Shown here in pieces: positions 1 to 5,237 of a DNA stretch of 9,134 bases. The notes under the pieces were generated by a model. The model saw nothing but the letters and a program-made list of their open reading frames with translations. It was not told the origin of the DNA and did not search any database. The position numbers and the translations under genes are program-made. The DNA is from Clostridiaceae bacterium (GTDB taxonomy: Bacteria; Bacillota; Clostridia; Saccharofermentanales; UBA5734): assembly GCA_012511525.1 (NCBI GenBank), contig JAAZFW010000068.1, forward strand, positions 1 through 9,134, written 5' to 3'. Numbering within the stretch: position 1 is the stretch's first letter; each line of letters starts with the position of its first letter.

Positions 1-6
1 AAGGCG

Positions 7-765
7 ATGGCAAACACAATCCGGAAAATGCTGGGCAAGGCGATCTATGGTCTGGCCAAGGCCCAGGACTACCTGCTGGGCGGTCTCGTCTCTCTGCTCG
101 AAACCGGGATCCTGCTGGCGAAAAGCTTTCTCAGGGGGTGTGCGCTCCTGATCAGCATGGGCGGCTGCCTGGCGGTTTTCCTGCTGGTCGGTCCGGTCGG
201 TGCCTGGCTCTTCAGCCATCCCGCCGTGCTGGCTGCCGTACTGGTCCTGCTCTTCTTCCCCATCCTGGGAGCGGCATTTAGCAGCGTCCTGTCATCCTAC
301 AGGGCCATCTGCACAGCCTACCTGCTCAACCTGGCCGCCCATCTTCAGTCACCGGGCGAAAAACCGTACCGTTCTTACGACACCTTTCGCCAGGCGCATC
401 GGCAGGCTGAGGAAGCCGCCGCCCGCCGGGAGCAGGAACGCCGCGAACAGCAGCAGCGGGCCTGGGAGGAGCGCTTCCGGCAATGGAACCAGCAAGGCTG
501 GCAGTACCAGCAGGCCAGGCCGGGCGGTGCCAATCCCTATACCGAATTCAAATCCAGGTACGAGAAGAGCTGCGCCGTCCTGGGTGTCCCCGTGAACGCC
601 GACCCGAACAAGATCAAGCTGGCGTACCGGCGGCAAGCCAAGCGTTACCACCCGGACCTGAACAAGGATCCTCAGGCCACCCGCCAGTTCCAGGAGATCA
701 ATGAAGCCTACGAGTTTCTCAGCGAGGAAAACATCCGCCGCTACCAGAACCTGCCGCCGGTTTGA
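7..765 (+). CDS. Membrane-anchored J-domain (DnaJ-like) co-chaperone
   Basis: The 252-residue product has a short amphipathic N-terminus and two hydrophobic segments (about residues 44-69 and 73-97). A Q/E/R-rich charged linker (about 128-165) follows, then a C-terminal J domain (about 187-247). The J domain shows 'LGVPVNADPNKIKLAYRRQAKRYHPDLN', with the essential HPD tripeptide at 215-217, and 'FQEINEAYEFLS' as its last helix. J domains stimulate the ATPase of DnaK/Hsp70. No Gly/Phe region, zinc fingers or DnaJ C-terminal substrate domain is present, so this is a specialised membrane-tethered J protein rather than DnaJ itself. The J domain is probably cytoplasmic. Only six bases precede the ATG and they contain no in-frame stop, so the true start could lie upstream of the window. 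It converges on the next gene with a 12-nt gap. Client and partner are unknown. Confidence 0.88.
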   Translation: MANTIRKMLGKAIYGLAKAQDYLLGGLVSLLETGILLAKSFLRGCALLISMGGCLAVFLLVGPVGAWLFSHPAVLAAVLVLLFFPILGAAFSSVLSSYRAICTAYLLNLAAHLQSPGEKPYRSYDTFRQAHRQAEEAAARREQERREQQQRAWEERFRQWNQQGWQYQQARPGGANPYTEFKSRYEKSCAVLGVPVNADPNKIKLAYRRQAKRYHPDLNKDPQATRQFQEINEAYEFLSEENIRRYQNLPPV

Positions 766-777
766 GCCTCGGAGATA

Positions 778-1125
778 TCAGGCGATGCGTTCACCGCAGC
801 TGATGTCGAACGGCATGATGAGAAGTTTCATGATCTGTTTGCCGTAGCGCTCGAAAAACCAGGCGATCGCTTTCCCGTAGTTCTCTTTGCTGTCAAATTC
901 CCAGTACGTGTAGTACTTGACACATTTGACGATCCGGGCCAGTTCCCTGGGCGGCTGCCCCGCCTCAACGCCGTCGATCGTAAAAAAGCGCTTGATGCAG
1001 CGGATGTCGCGGCAACCTGCCTGGAGCAATTGCTCTGCCGCAACCTGGCGGATGAGCGCTTCGAACTCCCTCGTCTTGTCCGGATGCACCTGAAAAAGTT
1101 TCACTTCGGAAAAGCCGTCCTGCAT
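778..1125 (-). CDS. Small conserved-looking protein, possible dimeric alpha/beta-barrel fold
   Basis: This is a 115-residue protein with no signal peptide or membrane segment. It starts at an ATG preceded by an excellent ribosome binding site (minus-strand GGAGGG within 1131-1140, about 7 nt upstream). The pattern is a beta strand ('SEVKLFQVHPDK'), a helix ('TREFEALIRQVAAEQLLQAG'), strands around 'IKRFFTI' and 'VKYYTYWEF', and a helix ('KENYGKAIAWFFERYGKQIMKLL'). This resembles the ferredoxin-like ABM/stress-response dimeric barrel families, but the assignment is from secondary-structure impression only and no catalytic residues can be named. It lies downstream of the MerR-GGDEF gene on the same strand, 138 nt away, with a fold-back element between them. 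Co-transcription is therefore possible but may be attenuated. Function unknown. Confidence 0.72.
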   Translation of the reverse strand: MQDGFSEVKLFQVHPDKTREFEALIRQVAAEQLLQAGCRDIRCIKRFFTIDGVEAGQPPRELARIVKCVKYYTYWEFDSKENYGKAIAWFFERYGKQIMKLLIMPFDISCGERIA

Positions 1126-1157
1126 GTCTGTTCCCTCCTGTGTGCTGCGAAGCGGTC

Positions 1158-1262
1158 TTAGGGACTGTTCATCAATAAGATGCTCTATAGGTTCTCCGAA
1201 AGATTGACCAGACTCGTCAATCTCTCGGAGAAAAGAGCTGCTGATTTTTTAACAGTCCCTTA
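1158..1262. mobile_element. MITE-like fold-back element with 10-bp terminal inverted repeats
   Basis: Perfect 10-bp inverted repeats, AGGGACTGTT (1160-1169) and AACAGTCCCT (1251-1260), bound a ~100-nt unit. Inside is a 17-bp stem with one mismatch (1192-1208 paired with 1216-1232, 7-nt loop 1209-1215). A further GCTCT/AGAGC pairing joins 1182-1186 to 1234-1238, so nearly the whole unit can fold back. If the ends are read as GGGACTGTT/AACAGTCCC, both sides are flanked by TTA (1158-1160 and 1260-1262), which would fit a 3-bp target duplication. No coding capacity is seen. It sits 1-3 nt beyond the stop of the MerR-GGDEF gene. A large transcription terminator or attenuator serving that gene is the alternative, and both roles may hold. 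No second copy is present in the window. Confidence 0.55.
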
Positions 1263-1263
1263 G

Positions 1264-2142
1264 CTATTGGATGTACACCGAGTTGACCCCGGCTTCGCGG
1301 GCTTTTTGCAAAAAGCCGATCGACGTTTCGATCATCTTGCGGATCGCGGACAGGCTTTTTTCCCGGCTGCACAACCCGCCGATATAGCCGCCGACCGCGA
1401 GCGGGCAGCCGGACGAGGTGAAGTCATTTGCCGATAACGCGGCCACAATCGCCCGGGCGGCAGACCGTGCCTGGTCGGCGTCTGCCCTGGCAAAAATGAT
1501 GAACTCGTCGCCTCCGGCCCGGCCGACAACCGGAAATGCCAACATCGTTTCGACGTGGCGGGAGATCAGCTGGTAGCAGGCGACGATGACGCGGTCGCCA
1601 ACGTCGAAGCCGTAGGCGTCGTTGACCTGCTTGAAGTGCGCGATATCGAAACGCATGACCGCAATGTCATCCTCATCGCGAAACGATGATGCCAAATCCC
1701 GGATCTGCTCGAGAAACATGTCCATGTTAGGCATGCTCTTTTTGATTTCGTGGACTGATTCAGCGTCGATCTCAAGCAAATCGATTTCCTTTTTCATGTG
1801 GAAGCCCTCCTTTTCGAGCGTGTGGATCAACTGGTCGATCTGGATTTTCTTCTGGATATGGTCGTTCTGGATGGCGATGAATTCGATTCGCTTTTGCACG
1901 AGCTGACGGATCATCTCAGCGCTGTCGACAGGGCCGTCCAGCATCCTGCGGATCTGCAGCAGCGAAAAATTCAGGTTTTTCAAAATAAGAATCCAGTTTA
2001 AAACGGCAGATTGCGAGGCATCGTAGCTGCGGTAACCGGTCTGCTCATCCACGCTGGACGGCTGCAGCAAGCCGATACGGTCGTAGTAGCGCAGCATCTT
2101 CGCCGTCACATGGTTCATTTTCGCGAACGTACCGATTTTCAT
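1264..2142 (-). CDS. MerR-type transcriptional regulator fused to a GGDEF diguanylate cyclase domain
   Basis: This is a 292-residue fusion. Residues 1-70 are a MerR winged helix-turn-helix ('KIGTFAKMNHVTAKMLRYYDRIGLL', then 'TGYRSYD', then 'LNFSLLQIRRML'). Residues ~75-115 form the usual dimerising coiled coil. Residues ~155-291 are a GGDEF domain: 'FDIAHFKQVNDAYGFDVGD' (165-183), 'GRAGGDEFIIF' (207-217) and the terminal 'AREAGVNSVYI'. The first metal-ligand Asp (D166), guanine-contact N174 and D180, and the intact GGDEF (210-214) argue for an active cyclase making c-di-GMP. The allosteric RxxD inhibition site is absent; those positions read LAFP (201-204). The second Asp of the usual DxD is Ala. 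MerR proteins normally carry ligand-binding C-terminal domains, so here GGDEF replaces the sensor. The start has AGGAGG just upstream (2148-2153) and a promoter of its own. Confidence 0.9.
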   Translation of the reverse strand: MKIGTFAKMNHVTAKMLRYYDRIGLLQPSSVDEQTGYRSYDASQSAVLNWILILKNLNFSLLQIRRMLDGPVDSAEMIRQLVQKRIEFIAIQNDHIQKKIQIDQLIHTLEKEGFHMKKEIDLLEIDAESVHEIKKSMPNMDMFLEQIRDLASSFRDEDDIAVMRFDIAHFKQVNDAYGFDVGDRVIVACYQLISRHVETMLAFPVVGRAGGDEFIIFARADADQARSAARAIVAALSANDFTSSGCPLAVGGYIGGLCSREKSLSAIRKMIETSIGFLQKAREAGVNSVYIQ

Positions 2143-2181
2143 AGCAACCTCCTGATCCGGATCCGTACTGCATGCAAAAAC

Positions 2182-2212
2182 AGTATAAACCTTCCCGCCG
2201 CAGCAAGGTCAA
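2182..2212 (-). promoter_or_regulatory. MerR-type autoregulated promoter with 19-bp spacer and operator dyad
   Basis: On the minus strand, TTGACC (-35, 2207-2212) and TATACT (-10, 2182-2187) are separated by 19 bp (2188-2206), the over-long spacing that MerR-family activators correct by DNA distortion. Inside lies the dyad ACCTT (2189-2193) / AAGGT (2205-2209), centred on 2199, with additional matches inward (GC/GC at 2197-2198 and 2200-2201). This is the form of known MerR-family operators. The promoter faces the MerR-GGDEF gene, whose start is ~40 nt downstream, so autoregulation is very likely. Confidence 0.8.
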
Positions 2213-2340
2213 GCCCGCAAAAAGAGATTCACACCTTTGGTCGTTGGCTTGTGCCGCAAGATGACGCCTTCGGGGCCGGGTTCGTTTTTGCTGGATTGTC
2301 CGGGCGAATGCCTAACGTCCGCCTCCCCCTTTTGTGCACA

Positions 2341-2369
2341 TTGACACGTCTGGCCTTGGCGAATATACT
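2341..2369 (+). promoter_or_regulatory. Sigma-A-like promoter of the ABC exporter operon
   Basis: A consensus -35 TTGACA (2341-2346), a 17-bp spacer and TATACT (2364-2369) form a near-perfect vegetative promoter pointing into the ABC operon. Transcription would begin near 2376, leaving an untranslated leader of about 140 nt before the ATPase start. The spacer is normal length, unlike the 19-bp spacer of the divergent regulator promoter, so MerR-type activation is not required here from the sequence. Confidence 0.75.
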
Positions 2370-2390
2370 GGGGAAAATCGAGTTGGAAAT

Positions 2391-2407
2391 GGTTAACCCG
2401 GTTTACC
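2391..2407 (+). repeat. Tandem 8-bp operator-like repeat in the ABC operon leader
   Basis: GGTTAACC (2391-2398) is followed after one base by GGTTTACC (2400-2407). The first copy is a perfect palindrome and the second differs at one position. Read together they also form an inverted repeat, GGTTAAC / GTTTACC. They lie about 15-31 nt after the inferred transcription start, where a repressor could block elongation. No regulator can be assigned. Confidence 0.3.
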
Positions 2408-2515
2408 TGCTGGTCGTTCTTTGCCGGCCAATCTCCCAATGAACATCCAGCCATAAGCATCCAGATGCCGGTTCTTGCAAACGACAGCCTATGAACAGAA
2501 GGATGGTCGACGCAG

Positions 2516-3508
2516 ATGAACATGATCGAAGCGTATGATCTGAGCAAAACGTACCGGACGCGGGTCAGGGGCGAAGGCCTTGCGGCCAGCGCCCGCGCCA
2601 TGTTTCGGCCGGTCTACCGTGAGGTCCTTGCGGTTCAATCGATTGATTTGGTTGTGCCGCCGGGTGAAATTGTCGCCTTCATCGGACCCAACGGAGCCGG
2701 CAAATCGACGACCATCAAGATGATGACGGGCATCTTGCGCCCGAACAGCGGCAGCATCCGCGTGCTGGGCCTGGATCCGGTGCGGGAGCGGTCCAATCTC
2801 TCGTACCACATCGGCACGGTTTTCGGGCAAAAATCGCAGCTGTGGTTTCATTTGCCGCCAACAGACAGCTTTACGCTGTTAGGCCGCATCTACGATGTTG
2901 CGCCGGGCGTGCTGAAAAAGCGCATCGCGATGCTGACAGAACGCTTCGAACTGGGCGCTTTGCTGGATGTGCCGGTGCGCAAGATGTCGCTCGGTCAGCG
3001 GATCCGCTGCGAGGTCGCCGCTTCCTTGCTTCACGAACCCGAGATCCTTTTTCTGGATGAGCCGACGATAGGCCTGGACGTGGTCGTCAAGCAGGCTATC
3101 CGCGAGTTGATCCGTGATCTGAACCAGGAGAAAGGGACGACCATTTTCCTGACCAGTCATGACGCGGGCGATGTCGAGCATGTCTGCCGCAGGGCCATCG
3201 TCATCGATCACGGCAGGATTGTGCTCGACCAGCCTGTCAAGAAACTGAAATACGATTATCTGAACCGAAAAATCATTGCCGTCCGTTTCACAGAAAAGCA
3301 TGACCTGAAGACGCTTCCGGGTATCGAAGTGCAAAAAACCGGCGGCTTGGGTTCCCGGCTGCTGGTTGACACGCGGATTCGGCCGATCGGCGAAGTCATG
3401 AGCTGGCTGGTCGGGAGCGGTGCTGTTGCCGACATCACGGTTGAGGACCCGCCGATGGAAGAGATCATCGCCACTATTTTTTCCAGCCAGGACGAAGGAG
3501 GTGCGTGA
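2516..3508 (+). CDS. ABC-2 type exporter, ATP-binding subunit
   Basis: This 330-residue cytoplasmic ATPase energises the two permeases encoded next to it. In order it shows Walker A GPNGAGKST (57-65), a Q-loop glutamine (Q105, 'VFGQKSQLW'), the ABC signature in the form MSLGQR (157-162), Walker B 'EILFLDEPTIGLD' (176-188) and the H-loop histidine (H215, 'LTSHD'). A ~95-residue C-terminal extension follows the nucleotide-binding domain, as is usual in this NatA/YbhF-like branch. The annotated start is the ATG at 2516, with an AAGGA element (2499-2503) about 12 nt upstream; a second in-frame ATG at 2522 is possible. The stop lies 2 nt before the preferred start of the first permease, so the three genes form an operon. 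The substrate cannot be read from the ATPase; lipophilic or cationic toxic compounds are plausible from family precedent. Confidence 0.93.
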   Translation: MNMIEAYDLSKTYRTRVRGEGLAASARAMFRPVYREVLAVQSIDLVVPPGEIVAFIGPNGAGKSTTIKMMTGILRPNSGSIRVLGLDPVRERSNLSYHIGTVFGQKSQLWFHLPPTDSFTLLGRIYDVAPGVLKKRIAMLTERFELGALLDVPVRKMSLGQRIRCEVAASLLHEPEILFLDEPTIGLDVVVKQAIRELIRDLNQEKGTTIFLTSHDAGDVEHVCRRAIVIDHGRIVLDQPVKKLKYDYLNRKIIAVRFTEKHDLKTLPGIEVQKTGGLGSRLLVDTRIRPIGEVMSWLVGSGAVADITVEDPPMEEIIATIFSSQDEGGA

Positions 3509-3510
3509 TC

Positions 3511-4371
3511 GTGCCAGCGAACCCACAAGGACAGGTCGCTGTCCCTGATCATAAGCGATGGGGAGCGGACAGGGGTCCGGTGCTCAAACTGGGCAAATAT
3601 CTCGCGATTGCAAAGATCAACCTGCACCAGGCGATTGTCTATCGCAGCAACGTGCTTGGCGGCTTGCTGTTCTATGCGCTGTTCATTTTCGTCTTCTTCA
3701 GTTTGTGGCGGGCCATCTACCATGGCGGCGAGGTCCAGGGCTATTCGCTTCGGCAAGTGGTTTGGTATCTTTGCATCACCGAACTGCTGGTTTTCGGCTG
3801 CCGGACGCCGGTTTTCACCCAGATGAACGAAGATATCAAGACAGGCGCGCTGGCCTACCAGCTGATCCGCCCTTGCCATTATGTCGCTTACCAGTTTGCC
3901 GGCGCCGTGGGCCGGATGGTTTTCAACCTGGTATGTTTCGGTATCCTGGCGGTTGTGCTCGGCATGGTGATGGTCGGCCCCTTGCCTGACTATGCCCTGA
4001 CGAAGCTGCCACTTGGCATCCTTTCCGCCTGTCTCGGTCTTGTCATCAACTTTTTTCTGCTGATGTGCCTGGGGCTGACGGCTTTCCGGCTCGAGGAGAA
4101 CGGCGCGTTCTACCTGGTCTACCAGAAGCTGGTCTTCATGCTGGGCATGTTCATTCCGCTGGAATTTCTGCCCGGCTGGCTGCAACGGATCGCCCGCTGG
4201 CTGCCCTTCCCTTATGTGGCCTGGGCGCCGGCACGGCTCCTGGTCGCTTTCTCCTGGCCGCTGTTCTGGCAGATCCTGCCGCTGCAGGTGTTCTGGGCGG
4301 CAATTGCCATCGGGCTTTCCCTGCTTTTGTATCGCCAGGGCATGCGCGGTTTGCAAGCCAATGGCGGTTAA
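3511..4371 (+). CDS. ABC-2 type exporter, permease subunit 1 (ABC2_membrane_6/DUF990-like)
   Basis: This integral membrane protein of 286 residues has about six hydrophobic segments. The N-terminal 'LKLGKYLAIAKINLHQAIVYRSNVLGGLLFY' and the cytoplasmic segment 'DIKTGALAYQLIRPCHYVAYQF' are characteristic of the ABC-2 permeases that occur as a pair beside a NatA-like ATPase. The start chosen is GTG at 3511, because AAGGAGGT (3495-3502) sits 8 nt upstream. A GTG at 3505, overlapping the ATPase stop, would be only 2 nt from that site. Relatives usually begin near 'LKLGKY', so the first ~23 residues may be an unusual extension, or translation may begin at the GTG at 3580 with a poorer site. It forms the membrane channel with permease 2. 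Confidence 0.88.
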   Translation: MPANPQGQVAVPDHKRWGADRGPVLKLGKYLAIAKINLHQAIVYRSNVLGGLLFYALFIFVFFSLWRAIYHGGEVQGYSLRQVVWYLCITELLVFGCRTPVFTQMNEDIKTGALAYQLIRPCHYVAYQFAGAVGRMVFNLVCFGILAVVLGMVMVGPLPDYALTKLPLGILSACLGLVINFFLLMCLGLTAFRLEENGAFYLVYQKLVFMLGMFIPLEFLPGWLQRIARWLPFPYVAWAPARLLVAFSWPLFWQILPLQVFWAAIAIGLSLLLYRQGMRGLQANGG

Positions 4372-4399
4372 GATCAGATGGGTAAAAAAGGGGGATTCT

Positions 4400-5206
4400 A
4401 TGAGCAATGGGCATAAGCTTCACAGCATCTTCACCTTGATCGGCTTGTATTTTCGTGTCAACCTGGCTTCAGCCATGGAGTACCGGTCCGCCTTCATGCT
4501 CCAGGTATTCGGCATGGTCCTATCGAATGGTTCGTTCGTGTTTTTCTGGTGGGTCGCTTTCAGCCAGATTGGCGCACGCATCGGCGGTTACGATTTTACC
4601 GACGTCATGTTCATTTGGGCGGTGACCTCATCGGCGTTCGGCACGGCAAACATTTTGTTTGCCAATATGAATCACATCTCCCGACTGATCATCAGCGGCG
4701 AGTTGGACACCTTTCTGCTCCAGCCCAAAAGCGTGTTAACCAGCGTGCTGTGTGCGCGGACTTCGTTGAGCGCCTGGGGTGACCTGCTCTATGGCTTTCT
4801 CCTGATCGCCCTGACCCAGGGTGCAGACGGCCGAGCCTGGCTGATGTTTTTCTGCGGCCTGGTCATCGGCGCGTTGCTGATGACCGCCGTTGCGGTGACC
4901 GCGCACACCCTGACCTTCTATGTCGGCGATGCCTCGACGCTTGCCGGCATGTCGGTTGAGTTCATCGTCAACTTCTGCATTTATCCCAAAGGGATCTATG
5001 CAGGCTGGGTGCAGGTCCTGATGGCCACCTTGATCCCGGCCACCTTCATGGTCCACCTGCCTTTGCAGCTGGCCAGGCAATTCGACCTGCTGCTTTTTGC
5101 TGGGCTTCTGGCCGCATCAGCCGCCTATTGTTCGCTGGCCGGGTTTTTCTTTTATCGCGGTTTGCGCCGTTACGAATCGGGAAACCTGATCGTGACGCGC
5201 TTGTAG
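4400..5206 (+). CDS. ABC-2 type exporter, permease subunit 2 (ABC2_membrane_6/DUF990-like)
   Basis: This 268-residue integral membrane protein has about six hydrophobic segments and is a distant paralogue of the preceding permease. It begins 'KLHSIFTLIGLYFRVNLASAMEYRSAFMLQVF' and carries the family segment 'LIISGELDTFLLQPKSVLTSVL', equivalent to 'DIKTGALAYQLIRPCHYV' in permease 1. The reading frame is open further upstream, overlapping permease 1, but the ATG at 4400 is preferred: an AAGGGGG ribosome binding site lies about 5 nt upstream and the protein then aligns with family N-termini. The gap from permease 1 is 28 nt. Two non-identical permeases plus one ATPase give the usual heteromeric exporter. 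It ends 31 nt before the convergent amidohydrolase gene, with no strong terminator seen between them. Confidence 0.9.
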   Translation: MSNGHKLHSIFTLIGLYFRVNLASAMEYRSAFMLQVFGMVLSNGSFVFFWWVAFSQIGARIGGYDFTDVMFIWAVTSSAFGTANILFANMNHISRLIISGELDTFLLQPKSVLTSVLCARTSLSAWGDLLYGFLLIALTQGADGRAWLMFFCGLVIGALLMTAVAVTAHTLTFYVGDASTLAGMSVEFIVNFCIYPKGIYAGWVQVLMATLIPATFMVHLPLQLARQFDLLLFAGLLAASAAYCSLAGFFFYRGLRRYESGNLIVTRL

Positions 5207-5237
5207 GCTGCAACAGGCCCGCGCAGTGTCCGCTTCG

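Larger units (their letters stand above)
2143..2515. other. Divergent intergenic region between the regulator and the ABC exporter operon
   Basis: These 373 bp hold no convincing gene. They contain the minus-strand ribosome binding site and MerR-type promoter (to 2212), a featureless stretch (about 2213-2340), a strong plus-strand promoter (2341-2369) and a ~140-nt leader. The leader carries a tandem palindrome-like repeat (2391-2407). Open frames crossing the region are antisense or read-through shadows with no ribosome binding site. Confidence 0.7.

Noticed and set aside
2389..2442. 17-codon leader peptide upstream of the ABC operon
   Set aside because: Its ATG is only about 13 nt after the inferred transcription start, leaving little room for a ribosome binding site. 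It has no run of regulatory codons.
4214..4399. Upstream extension of the permease 2 reading frame
   Set aside because: It overlaps permease 1 in another frame, is Arg, Cys and Ser rich, and there is a good ribosome binding site for the ATG at 4400.
3256..4407. 383-residue open frame antisense to the ABC ATPase and permease 1
   Set aside because: It is rich in Gln, His, Asp and Pro, as is usual for the antisense of membrane-protein genes at this GC. The sense strand has clear ABC motifs.
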